In this document: piece by piece, positions 1 through 10,135 of the stretch
Numbering within the stretch: the stretch's first letter is position 1
Layout: the number at the start of each line of letters is the position of its first letter
Source of the DNA: Lasiosphaeris hirsuta
Lineage: Eukaryota > Ascomycota > Sordariomycetes > Sordariales > Lasiosphaeriaceae
Reading direction: 5' to 3'
Assembly (NCBI GenBank): GCA_030549175.1
Contig: JAUKUA010000002.1
Location: 6,386,001 to 6,450,000 of the forward strand
DNA: 64,000 bases
The notes under the pieces: generated by a model
What the model was told of the DNA's origin: nothing
Databases searched by the model: none
What the model saw: only the letters and a program-made list of their open reading frames with translations
Position numbers and translations under genes: made by a program

Positions 1-1125
1 GTACCTAGGGCAAGTAAGCATAAACCATCTGTGCCGAGCCTAACTGCCACCTAATATCTACCCGTAGCGCTCGTACCTGCAGTAGCCTGGCGCATAGGAC
101 TGTCTCTACGGTCGCCGTCACACCTCAACAGACTGCGCAGTGGCTCCTCGCAAATGGTATGTGCCCAAGAAAGAAGCAGTGAAGCAATCCTCAGGGGGGA
201 ATTGGGGCTGATGCCAAGCAGCCTAGCACCCGCCGGAATCACGAAGGACATAATGCACTGAGAGTGACGAGCGTAGCTGAGTGGTTGATGGGATTTCCGG
301 GGTTTAGTTAGGGCTCTAGCGTTGTCCATGGGGGGGAAAGTGGGGTATTTTTGTCAAGGGTTGCGTGAGTAGGCAGTTCCCAGCGCCGGAAGAGCGTGTG
401 ATACCTCTTGTATTTTGCAACCTTGAGGCTTCAACGATGTCCTTTACACCGCTCACCACCTACCTACTCTTCTAAGCTCTCTTGTTTGCGCCCCGTATTC
501 GCCTCTGCAACACTCGTTTATGCTCGCACTGAGACCTTCGACTTGCAGCCAATCCACTGAGGGTTGCATTGGTGGTGTGTGCGGAACTCACCACATGGTG
601 ACAAAAACGATTCAATCCGTTAAAAGCCATTTGATTTAAAACAGTGGACATCTCCGAATCCAGACAGAAGTGTTGGAACGGAGGCACTGCAAAAGGCCAG
701 CCACCTAATGGGACGGAGTCCCTGAAAAGGAACCCCTGAGTACTCCCTACGGTTAGTTGGCACAGCAACAGCCATCACTGGCACTGGCACTTCCTTACAC
801 TGGCAGGGGAACCTCCACTGTTGAAAGGCCCGCGCCACCGTCAGGGGCTTCGAGGGTTAGGGCTTCTAGGCTTAGAGGGAGGTCGTTCAATTAGGACTTT
901 GTTATTGCCGCCTTGATAATCTCCCGCGTGGTTGATAATCCATGTGCTCATGGTTGAAGAAAGTTTGGTGTGACGTTGCAAAATATTTACACTCCTTGTC
1001 AAACTTTCCGACCTAGCCCTAGAGAATTTGCATAAAACGTCATGGGCCTCCAGTAATTAATTTTTTTCGTTAGCTCCTACTATCACACCAGCTACAACCC
1101 ACCACGACCAACAACAACACCCATC
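1..1125. other. Gene-free stretch
   Basis: I see no coding region with recognisable content. The open frames on either strand here are short, start from TTG/GTG codons or show no family-like composition. The last 100 bases are rich in CA and ACC tracts, which is typical of a 5' untranslated leader for the broken gene that starts at 1126. Confidence 0.5.
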
Positions 1126-2652
1126 ATGTCTTGGCACACACTACCAGCTAAGCTCCGGCAGATGATCCTCAAGTTTCTCACTCCTACATACCTTGAGATG
1201 TTCCGATCGGAAGACCCCTATGTCCGGGCTGGCTACGCGAGGGTTTGCCGGGAGTGGCAATGGTTTTTCGAGCCGGTCACCTTCAGGCGGCTTCTCCTAG
1301 ACCAAGATCGCACCTCAGACCTCGACAAGTTCACGTCGCGAGTTATTCAAAGGCGCTCTTACGTTAAACAAATCCATCTCCGCATCAGGCTTGCAGACTA
1401 CGACTGCACCGTCTGCCAGCTGGAAGAAGATGAGAAGTCTCGAAAGAAAATAATGCTATTTTCACCAAGGTTATTACAGGCCTGCTAATCGTCCTTTCTA
1501 AGTGGCCAAAGAGGGAGGGGGATCCTAAAACACCTATGTCAGCAAGAGGCATCTACCTAGATCTCAGCATATTTTCTCCAGGCGACTACCAGCACGGTTT
1601 CAGGGACTTTCGGCTCCAGCCCGATTACCCAATCTGGTTTAACTGGGACGCCTACGCCGATTTGGACTTAGACTTCCCGGTAGAACGAGAGCGAACCGCC
1701 CAACTGCAGGCCGAGCTATTCCACGATCCATCTCACGGATGGGAAAACGGCCACCAAGGCCCAGTGGCACTAGGAGCAAGAAAACGCGTCACCGAACCGT
1801 TAACCCTCCACGGTACCCTGCCCGTCGTCAACCTCACCACCGCCTTCGCCATCCGCCGGCAATCAACCCGCGCCATCAAAATCAACTCGGTCAAAAAGCT
1901 CCTCACCGCCTTTCCAAACCTCCACCACTTCACCCACTTCACCCTGGCACGCCGCCACCGCCGAGCGACAGCAGCTCTTTACGTCCAACTACCTATCCCT
2001 CCTCAAAAACCTCCCCCCCCCACCTGCCCCATCTCCAAACCCTCATCCTCTTCCAAAATAACTCACCACCCCTCCGCTCCACTGAGAACCAGCACACATC
2101 AAGCAAGCGTCCCCTCGGCCGCACCCTGTCCCGAACCACACGACGCTACACCTCCCTAATAGAACTCTCAGCGTCCTTCCTCGTCGACGCATACGACTTC
2201 TTCCATGGCTTCGACGCTCCGCAACTTGAACAACCACCGTCCAACCCGCAGACATGGGATACCCTAAAAACGTTGTATCTGACTTCATCCCGGCTCAACC
2301 CCACTATAGTGAGATGGAAAGGCCGACAAGTCCTTGCCAGAGCCGGTCGCGCTGCGGCGCTGATGCCGAGGCTGGAACGGATGGTTCTTTGGAATGGAGG
2401 GGAGGGGCTTGGGTATTACGTGGTATATTACCGGGTGGGGCATCATAGAGCGCCGATGCTGGTACTAGATTCGAGTTTTCGATCGGCGTGGCGGTATGAT
2501 TTGTCGCCCGATGTGGTTGCGGTTTGGAGGGAGGTTCCGCGGCGAGCAGGGGTGGACAGTGATTTGCAGGTCGCTGTGCAGAAGTTTCCGTATTTTGGGA
2601 GTGGGGAGATTAGGGACTTTGAGGAGCGCTCGATGTGGTGTGGGAGTATGTA
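1126..2652 (+). pseudogene. F-box-like gene broken by three frameshifts
   Basis: The first frame starts at ATG 1126 in a good Kozak context and opens with an F-box-like segment (SWHTLPAKLRQMILKFL), followed by 'RVCREWQWFFEPVTFRRL'. This layout is typical of the large fungal F-box families. That frame stops at 1486-1488, but the +2 frame is already open from about 1449 and continues the same kind of protein (GLLIVLSKWP, then GIYLDLSIFSPGDYQHGF). Two further frame changes are needed, near 1945 and in a C-run near 2010-2020, to reach the leucine-rich segment LQTLILFQN and the C-terminus ending at 2652. I see no splice sites that restore the frame without loss. I infer a decayed gene, although sequencing error in the homopolymers could account for some of the shifts. 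Confidence 0.7.
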
Positions 2653-3311
2653 GGTGCTGATGTTGTACATGAGATTACGGCACATCAGTTGATGTCTGAT
2701 GTGCGGGTGTTTCGGAAGGCAGTGGGCTCGGATGGGGATATGGAGATGGCGGTAGGAGAGGGGGGGAGTTGACGGAGGTGGACTGCAAAAGGGCACGCCT
2801 GCAGACCCGAGAGACCTTTACTCCCGTCAAAACCGCCTCACATCCATCTTAAATCCACTCAGTCAAACACGGCACCCTCATCACCTTCAGTAGCACCTTC
2901 AGTAGCGCAACTTATGTAACAGACGCCTTTCCTAATGCAATTATGACTATCAGGTAGAAAAACAGTGGAACGGGCTTACAGAACATCCCACCTTATGTTG
3001 ACTTTTACATGCGTATAAGAACCAAATTCCACTCCACCAAAGTAAACTAATGGCCAGAAAACCATCAAGCCACCACACGGCGAACAACTCAGCATGTCGT
3101 GGGCAGTGTAAGGCTTGGAAGGATAGGATAAATATCTGGAGGTGTGTTTGGTGGAGTTAGGAGAGGTGTTGAAAGAGAAGGAGTTAGAAGGGGTGCGGTT
3201 TGATATGCTGCAGTGGCTGTGGCTTGTGGTGTTGACGGTGATGGCGAGATCACTAGCCGAATTGATTACTGTCGCCGTGATATATGTAGTTTTACGCTAC
3301 GTAGCACAATT
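2653..3311. other. No gene seen
   Basis: No recognisable protein, RNA gene or repeat. A 67-codon open frame at 3142-3345 overlaps the following relic in another frame and has no supporting features. Confidence 0.45.
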
Positions 3312-3650
3312 ATGGCCGAAGCAACGAGTTCGGCAATCGCGATGACCGAGAGATCAGCGACGAAGGAAACACCGCCCATTTCCCAAAGGGCACCCCTCCA
3401 ATATAATGTGGCTTCTCCGGACACAGTCGTCCCCTTGGCTCAGTCAAAATGCACCTTCCGCCCCGAAGATCTCGAGTATATGTTCTAAAGCATCCAGATA
3501 GTATCTGCCTTTGGCGGTTCCATCTCGTTTGCTCTCATTGTCGGCTCGAACGTGACACTTACCAGGCGTTTCTCCGACCAGACTGTGCGCGATCTACTCT
3601 CAATGTTCCTGGTTGTTTTTCTTCCTTGCTCTGGGAATGGCAACGGTAGG
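3312..3650 (+). pseudogene. Relic of a putative membrane protein, one in-frame TAA
   Basis: From ATG 3312 the frame reads a Ser/Thr/Pro-rich N-terminus, then TFRPEDLEYMF, a TAA at 3486-3488, and continues in the same frame as SIQIVSAFGGSISFALIVGS. The last part is a clear hydrophobic, probably membrane-spanning segment, followed by FSDQTVRDLLSMFLVVF and another hydrophobic stretch. The uninterrupted sense of the frame across the stop suggests CAA to TAA mutation in a once-longer integral membrane protein. Downstream to about 3980 only scraps remain. I do not recognise the family with certainty. Confidence 0.45.
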
Positions 3651-4548
3651 AAGGGGGGTGATGGTGATCCAAAATCATAGAAGGAATGAGAGGGAAGACC
3701 TTGACTGATTCAACCACATCCATTAGTGGGTTCAGTTTTGAGGCACTTTCTATTGGTTCTAGTTGTTCTAGTTCTGAATCACTCTCCTTGGGTTGTACAG
3801 CATAAGGATGCTTGTGTTATTCGAAAGCATGCACGACCCCACCCTGATGAAGAAGCTACCTGTGATGATTTCAGTCCAAGTTAGGGCCCAGATGATCAGT
3901 GCCGACTGCTTGAAGCCTGAGGCTGCCGCAGCACAAGTGGCCATGGATGCACCCTATGACGTCACAGTCCCTTAATACTTCTACCCCACCACAAAGCCAT
4001 CACCAGCAACAACCACCATTCAACCACAGGTAAATTTCTTAGTCTCCCCTGGACGGGAATCGGTTTTTGTTGGGTAACACACAAAAAGTGATGAATTCTT
4101 GTGATGGCTCTGGCCCAGGGAAAATCTTTGGCCCTCTTTGGTGGGCAGGCCACGCCAGAACCACGCTAAGCGATCTACCAATCAGGAGGCGGCTACAACC
4201 TTCTGGAAGGGCTCACCCCTTCCAACAGTTTTTTGTTGTTGATAATAAGGGCGGTTAAGGGGGTTCGATGCGCTGTGGCTCTGATTAACATGGGCTGGAA
4301 GGGCTGTTGGACAGGTGTATCCACCAGCAAGTTTGTCAGCCCCCTTTTCAAGCAGGACAGGGCCGTTGTCCCCTGCAATCCGTAGAAACCCCCCCTAAAA
4401 CAGACGTCATGAAAATAAGCGAGATGATGAATACGCGATACGCGGCTTGAACGGAGGATCGTGCGGCCCCCCATTTATGAGGAGTGGTGCCAACCTGCAC
4501 CTGCAATTCTCGCCTTCCAAGCAAAAACCTTGCATCAAACGCGCCAAG
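3651..4548. other. No gene; probable 5' region of the acyltransferase
   Basis: No supported coding region. Short frames around 3793-3975 may be remnants of the preceding membrane-protein relic. The last 150 bases lead into the BAHD gene; an in-frame ATG at 4477 is an alternative start for it. Confidence 0.4.
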
Positions 4549-6060
4549 ATGGAAGCCCTCAGACAGCTGATCGGAGCATCCCCGACCAGGACCAGGCCGG
4601 CGCGGGTGGAAACAGACGACATCTACCCCCTCCACATGCTTGACGACACCAAGACGCTTCGGGGCATTGTCGTGACCTGGACGTTGCGCTTCAACGACGT
4701 GCTGGACGCAGATAAACTGCACAACTCACTCTCGGCACTGCTCGAGATTGGCGACTGGAGGAAGCTTGGTGGGAGGTTGAGGCTGGGCGAGAGCGGAGAG
4801 CTGGAGATACACGCCCCGCGGCCCTTCACGGCAGAACGACCGGCCGTGTTTTACACGCACCAAACCCTCGCCTTGGATATCGAAGACCACCCCCTCGCCA
4901 AGACGCTCCCCAAAGCCACCGATGGTCCATCCATCCAGGCGGGACCTCCGGGCTTTCGATGCTTCGCGGCTCGGGACAACGCACCCGAGACGCTTGACGA
5001 CTTCCTCTACCAGGACGTACCGCAGTTGTCGCTGCACGTCACGTCGTTCCGCGACGCGACGCTCGTGGGTCTCTCGTGGCCGCATACGCTGATGGATGTC
5101 ATGGGCCAGCAGGCCCTTCTGCGTGCCTGGTCTCTGGTGCTCGCCGGCAGGGAGGACGAAGTCCCACCTGTTCTGGGTGCGCGGGAAGACGCCATCTGCG
5201 CGGCCGCAGACGCGTCCACCAACAAGGCGGGAAAAAACGAGGAGTTTGGGTTGGGGCAGAAGCAGCTGAAAGGATGGGCCATGCTGAAGTTCGGCTTCAA
5301 TTTCGCGTGGGGCATGCTGTGGAACCACGCCGTCGAGACCCGGGCCGTCTTCTTGCCCAAGAGGGTCGTGGCTGAATTACGACGCCTGGCTCAGGATGAC
5401 CTCGACGCCAAAGACGGCGACGGGGAGAAGCCCTTTGTCAGCGAAGGGGATGTGCTGGCGGCCTGGGCAACGCGGGCTGTGGCATCTTCGCTGCCGCAGC
5501 CGCGGCCGGTGACTGTGCTTCATGCACTCAACGCCCGGTTCCGACTCCCAGCGCTCCAGGCTCAGGAGGCAACTGGCGTGTTCGTACAGAACATGGCCGT
5601 GGCCGCCTGCGCCTTTCTCTCCCACAAGGTCGCCACGGGGCCCCTCGGACCCATCGCTCTCGAGAATCGGCACCATCTGGTCGAGCAGTCTACCGAAGGC
5701 CAGGTGCTGGCATGCCTTCGCGAGCTTCGACAACAGCCCAAGACGGACAGCGACCCGTCCATGGTGTGCGGCGACTCCAACGCTGTGCTTGTGCCTTTCA
5801 CCAACTGGACCCGTGCCGGCGTTTTCAAGGCGGCCGATTTCAGCCCGGCCGTGGTGCATCCCGGCGATACGACACCCGAGAGGAGCAATCCGCCCGGGAC
5901 TATTGTGTTCCATCACGCCCAGTCCATGCGCCAGGGCCCAGAAGTCAGGAATGTTTTTGTGCTGTTGGGCAAGGACCACCAAGGCAACGTGTGGATGACG
6001 GGCATTCTGCTGCCTGGGACCTGGGCAAAGATTGAAGAGGAGTTGAAGAGGCTGTCATAA
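4549..6060 (+). CDS. BAHD/transferase-family acyltransferase
   Basis: Predicted to transfer an acyl group from acyl-CoA to a hydroxyl or amine of a small molecule, as in trichothecene 3-O-acetyltransferase-like fungal enzymes (PF02458 type). The single-exon frame gives 503 residues, normal for the family. The catalytic HxxxD motif is visible as HTLMD at residues 179-183, preceded by GLSWP. The C-terminus (NVFVLLGKDHQGNVWMTGIL, then WAKIEEEL) fits the family's terminal strand. The plant DFGWG motif is absent, as is common in fungi. I chose ATG 4549 (AAG ATG G, good Kozak) because family-like sequence begins there; ATG 4477 would add 24 residues, and the frame opens upstream only at a TTG. No intron or break is seen. 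The immediate neighbours are relics, so there is no local pathway to suggest its substrate. Confidence 0.88.
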   Translation: MEALRQLIGASPTRTRPARVETDDIYPLHMLDDTKTLRGIVVTWTLRFNDVLDADKLHNSLSALLEIGDWRKLGGRLRLGESGELEIHAPRPFTAERPAVFYTHQTLALDIEDHPLAKTLPKATDGPSIQAGPPGFRCFAARDNAPETLDDFLYQDVPQLSLHVTSFRDATLVGLSWPHTLMDVMGQQALLRAWSLVLAGREDEVPPVLGAREDAICAAADASTNKAGKNEEFGLGQKQLKGWAMLKFGFNFAWGMLWNHAVETRAVFLPKRVVAELRRLAQDDLDAKDGDGEKPFVSEGDVLAAWATRAVASSLPQPRPVTVLHALNARFRLPALQAQEATGVFVQNMAVAACAFLSHKVATGPLGPIALENRHHLVEQSTEGQVLACLRELRQQPKTDSDPSMVCGDSNAVLVPFTNWTRAGVFKAADFSPAVVHPGDTTPERSNPPGTIVFHHAQSMRQGPEVRNVFVLLGKDHQGNVWMTGILLPGTWAKIEEELKRLS

Positions 6061-7181
6061 GAAGTAGAGCGTTGATCCCAACCTGGCCACCAAGGGCATG
6101 ATCCATGTCTCCTGACACCACCCACTGAGCAGTCGCCATATTTGACCCAGTAGCCCAAGGCAGGTCTGATTCGTGACATGAAAAACAATAACAATTCTTG
6201 AAATCCGCATCATGCCTAAACCTCCCTTTAACTTTGATCAGGGGAATATCAAGTGAGAGGGCCCCTATTCTAGGCCTTAGCGTCGGTTGCTGCCGTCTCC
6301 CAGGCTGGCTTCGGCGTTGGTGGAGGCCTAGCCATGGTCATGACCGCCTGCTCCTTTCGCGTTCGTCTTGGGCGCACCGGGCTTGGGCTGCGCATCGTCG
6401 TTGGGGCAGTACGTCGAGTACGATGTGAAGACTTCGATGAAGGCTCCAGAGAGAGGAATCCTCATAGCACCGCTCCGTTGAAGTTGTATTTCCAGGTTTT
6501 GTTTTCTTTCAGGGTATACTCTAGATAAGGCTTAGTACCTGGGTCTATCTCGACCTCGAGGACTTTTCCTAGGCGGGCGTGTTACCCCCTTAGGAGCTTT
6601 CTGTGAGACTGTTAGGTGGGAGTGGAAGATGGGTGGTGTCAAGCTGATGCCTCGTCACCATCGAATAGAGCTGTAAGCCAATTACCTGTGTTTAGCTCCC
6701 CTATAATAAGCCTTTATTTTATCTATATAACAATGATACCACCAGTGCCTTCGGTTTAACTTGGTGGTCAGGCTGAGGTGAATTGATCAAGGTACGCCCA
6801 CCAGGTCCCAAGAAGGAATTTCTCGAGCAGTAGGCATCCGGTACAAAGCAATTCGGATGCTTTACAAGATATATGGACCAAGCTCAGTCACGAGGATCCA
6901 CCGCGTAGATGGCGACACAATACATACCGGCAAAGTCCTAGCCATCAGCATCACTCGTACCCGAGGTAGAAAAAGCGACAGAGCAATGGTTTTTTTTTTT
7001 TTTTAGTCTTAAAACCTGGAAGTCTGTGCGGGGCAAAGACTGACTTGGGTCCAATGAGGATGTGAGCCATAGCCAGAGTGGAATTATGCACGCGACAAGT
7101 CTTCTCCAACCGCCTCCAATTTCTTTCCATTCCCACCTCCTCCTCTATCTTGACCTCGCAAAATACCTAACGTGCCGAAAG
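6061..7181. other. Intergenic, no gene
   Basis: No supported coding region on either strand. A run of 15 T occurs at 6990-7004. The part from about 7005 to 7181 is probably the promoter and leader of the next gene; in-frame GTG 7062 and ATG 7086 exist, but ATG 7182 has the best context. Confidence 0.45.
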
Positions 7182-8435
7182 ATGGAGCACAACTCCGACA
7201 TATACACCGGGCTCGTCGACTACACGCAGGGGTTCGGGTCGTTTGACTTTTTCCCTCGTGCGTTCCCCGAGACGGTTCCTCGGCACGTCAGTACTCTCCA
7301 ACGAACACCACGCCAGGCCGCTGCCGCCGTTTCAGCGCCCTTTCCATTCGTGCGTCTGCCTCTAGAGATTCGCATCAAGATCTATCAGATACTGCTCTCT
7401 AGGCTTTTCACGGGCCGCCAGCTCTTGTACAGCAACAAGATCGGCGGCGGGGTGTGGTTTAAGGTCAACGACTCCCCATATGTGCCGGGTTGGCTCGAGG
7501 TGGATTACGAGGCGCGCGTTATGGGGCTACCGGAGCATCGCAACGTCGATCAATACGACGTCGGGTTTGACGACCCCCCGCGCCGCGTCGACGTGTTTGA
7601 GACATACAAATCCATCGTTCGAGATAACTCAGGCGGCCAGCAATCACGCGAGCCCCGAGGCTGGGTAGCCACCCGGGACTGTGGCGATCCTCCATGCATG
7701 TCCGAGAGCGAAGAGGAAACCTCCTCCTCCTCCTCTTCCTCTTGCTACTCCGCCCCAAGTTCCCCGGGTAATATAAACCCCCTCCACCCCGTGGACGTCA
7801 CGATCGAACGAGCCATGGACCCCGACCCCGAGTGCCTTCCAGCATGGCATGGTGAGGAAGACTACGATATCGACGACTGCACATGCCACTACCGCACCCC
7901 AGACGACTACCACCACTACCTGCATCTGTCCCAAGTCAGCCGCCAATTCACGGCCGAGCTCGGTGACTGCCTTTGGCAAAACGCGACCGTCGAGTTCGTC
8001 GAGCCCAGCGCCTTTTCCCTCTTTGCGCGCACCCGGCCCGCTACGCTGTCACGCATACGGGCCGTTGTGTTGCATTTGCAGTACCATGGCGATGTGTTTG
8101 ATACGCCGTGTGAGACGCTGCGCGAGACATGCAAGCTCGTGTCGGGGACTTTCACAGCTCTGAGGTTTTTTGGAGTCACATTGTCAACAGTTCTGACGCT
8201 GCAGCGGGGCACGGCGTTTGGTCATGATGTTGCTGAGAAAAGGATTGAGGAAGCCGCTGGGGTGCTCCGTGAGCTGCTTGAGGTTAGAGTGGGTTGTGAG
8301 TTTGAGGTTAGGCTTGATGGTAGGTATCCGTGGGGGAGCCTGATATCTCCTGGTGAGAGGGAAAGCTTCTTGCGCACACTTAGGGAAACCTGGCTGCCGT
8401 ATTGTCTTCGCGAAGAGGAGGGGGAGGTGGCCTAG
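7182..8435 (+). CDS. 2EXR/F-box-like fungal protein
   Basis: A single-exon frame of 417 residues from ATG 7182 (AAG ATG G). After about 50 residues it contains FPFVRLPLEIRIKIYQILLS, the LPxEIRxxIYxxLL signature of fungal 2EXR/F-box-like proteins, which are numerous, poorly characterised and thought to act as protein-interaction modules. A low-complexity acidic and serine stretch (EEETSSSSSSS) lies near the middle and may be disordered. It is followed by an acidic segment ending in YLHLSQVSRQF, reminiscent of the segment in these proteins that introduces an LRR-like second half. The frame is intact with even codon use, so it is likely expressed. The precise function is unknown. An upstream in-frame ATG at 7086 would add 32 residues with no family-like sequence. 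Confidence 0.75.
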   Translation: MEHNSDIYTGLVDYTQGFGSFDFFPRAFPETVPRHVSTLQRTPRQAAAAVSAPFPFVRLPLEIRIKIYQILLSRLFTGRQLLYSNKIGGGVWFKVNDSPYVPGWLEVDYEARVMGLPEHRNVDQYDVGFDDPPRRVDVFETYKSIVRDNSGGQQSREPRGWVATRDCGDPPCMSESEEETSSSSSSSCYSAPSSPGNINPLHPVDVTIERAMDPDPECLPAWHGEEDYDIDDCTCHYRTPDDYHHYLHLSQVSRQFTAELGDCLWQNATVEFVEPSAFSLFARTRPATLSRIRAVVLHLQYHGDVFDTPCETLRETCKLVSGTFTALRFFGVTLSTVLTLQRGTAFGHDVAEKRIEEAAGVLRELLEVRVGCEFEVRLDGRYPWGSLISPGERESFLRTLRETWLPYCLREEEGEVA

Positions 8436-8989
8436 CTGGACGCACTTGGGTAACAGGGGTAGCCACAGGAGACCATCCTATCCGGAGGGACATTAGCATG
8501 AGAAATTAATAAGGAATCTACGCGTTTACATTGTCATTTTTAATTAACGGATAAAAGCAAATGAATATTAAAATCAGTTTCAAGATTTATAAAGCTTGTA
8601 ACGGTAATGATGGTCATGTTAGCATGCCAGGCTCTCAAGCTGTGGATCGGAAAATGGTAGCCTCGCCATACATAGCACCGTGAATGTAACAATCTCCAAT
8701 CAGCGTGGCTGGGGAATTCACTTTACACGTCCGGTTATAAATATTCTCTCTTACACTTTGCTTCAGCTCAAGTTCCACAAACTGGCCGTGATTTGCAGAC
8801 TCCAGCCGTTTCAGTTTCCATCACTCTCAAGCCTCTATTGACATGCTGCCCTTCCATGGGACGCCCACTGAGCAACCCCATTCTTTGAGTTCCTTCAATA
8901 TATGGTTCCTGGTACCGAAGGATGGGGGTAAAACAGGTTATCGGAAGAATCCTGCCGTACGTCCCTTCCCTCCTACCTCGCCCCACCAC
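8436..8989. other. Intergenic, no gene
   Basis: AT-rich from about 8500 to 8620. A TATA-like TTATAAATA lies at about 8735. An open frame from 8843 runs into the following P450 relic, but its first 45 codons show no clear P450 sequence. Confidence 0.4.
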
Positions 8990-9382
8990 CCTCTAACCCG
9001 CATCAGCATCACCAAACACATCGTCGCCACCCGCTTCGCCGACATGTTTGACTCCTTCAAAACCGACAGTCCAAATCATTGCCGGCCCCGACACCACCGC
9101 CACCACCGCTCCACCATGCCGTACATCATCACCAGCCCGCGTACCCACACTCAGCTCTGCAGACCGAGATCGACGACGCCATCCGCGCCGGCAGGGTCTC
9201 GTCCCCCATCACCAACGCCGAGCCTGCGGGCTGCCATCCTCGAGGGCCTGCGCATCCGCCCGCCGTTTACGGGGTTTTCCGTTCAAGCTTGTCCCACCTA
9301 CCCAGAGGGGGGGGGGCGCCGGGTTTCCCGGCGTTTATGCGGAATGGGGATGTGTTTGGGGAGGATACGGTTGAGTTGTGAT
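8990..9382 (+). pseudogene. Cytochrome P450 fragment (pisatin-demethylase-like), heavily frameshifted
   Basis: P450 landmarks appear in order but in alternating frames: VATRFADMFDSFK, the I-helix core IIAGPDTTATT (near 9068-9100), YIITSPRTHTQL, QTEIDDAIRAGRVSSPI, then the K-helix AAILEGLRIRPPFTG with its ExxR (EGLR), and finally MRNGDVFGED, which resembles the segment before the PERF motif. At least five frame changes are needed, and the N-terminal half and the heme-binding Cys loop are missing. The order and spacing match the pisatin demethylase type of fungal P450. The fragment ends abruptly near 9382, next to an opposite-strand relic, so a rearrangement breakpoint is likely. Confidence 0.75.
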
Positions 9383-9384
9383 GG

Positions 9385-10135
9385 GTCCCTGCTTCCTGGT
9401 TCATAGGAAAGTGCGATGTGGAGTCTCAAATCCCGAAGGACGTTTCCCTCAGCATCGCCGGGAATGACAGAGCATGTCGACATGCGCAGACCAATTTCGT
9501 GTTTGCATGCACAACAAGTGAAGCTGGAGCGGATCGCTTGGTAGATGTTGATCGGGATGTCGCGAAGGATAGACAAGACCCTGATGCGGGATCGAAGTCG
9601 CCGTTCGGGCTCAAGCTCAATGTTTGTCGCCGTCAGGGACTCGAGGTTTGGCAGGCCGTCCCTGATGGTCGAGAGGAGGTCGGCATAGGCTGACCTGTTG
9701 AGGATAATTGTGTCACGCTTGAGTTCTCTGACAATGGATGAGCCGTCGGAGAGCTTGCCGCTGGACTGTCGACCAGCTGCTTCCAAGAGGTATCCATCTC
9801 CCTGGTACGATTCTGAAAAGTCTAGGCTGTACCCGCCAACAAGTTGCTGCATCCTGTTGCTAAGCCTGGACACTTTAGCTTACTGGAACTGCGAGATTTC
9901 TGCGAGAAGGTCGTCTTCAATGCGGCCGCTCTTCTCTAAAAAATCCGAGGCGGCTCCATCTCAGGGATTGGCAAGTCCCGCCTTTTCACTCGGAGCCAAC
10001 TGAAAAGCCGCGTGGCTACGGCGAACTGGGCGTTGGTTAGACTCCGTAGTATCTCGTAGAGCATGGATAACGGATTGCCGCACTCGAAAGTCGGCAAACT
10101 CTAGATCCGCGACAGCGTCAAGCATCTATTCTCCT
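9385..10135 (-). pseudogene. DUF7580-like protein relic
   Basis: Read on the minus strand, the main open segment (about 9873 down to 9385) contains AYADLLSTIRDGLPNLESL, then IYQAIRSSFTCCACKHEIGL. The latter is the LYxAL..SWxCxCxxxHxxxL pattern of fungal DUF7580 proteins. Upstream, another frame contains LYEILRSLTNAQFAVATRLF, ending at a stop near 9935. The C-terminal DUF7580 block seen in the relic at 15976-17746 is absent; sequence similarity stops where the P450 fragment begins. I infer a truncated, frameshifted copy. These proteins are often found near HET genes, but their function is not established. Confidence 0.55.

Noticed and set aside
1739..2653. 304-codon open frame as one intact gene
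   Set aside because: Its first half has Pro/Arg/His-rich shadow composition; only the second half matches the F-box-type relic, so it is a frameshifted part of that gene.
4447..4548. Upstream extension of the acyltransferase
   Set aside because: The frame opens at a TTG, and the added residues show no family-like sequence; ATG 4549 has the better context.
5377..5982. Long antisense frame inside the acyltransferase
   Set aside because: Shadow of a GC-rich gene; no domain and no promoter evidence.
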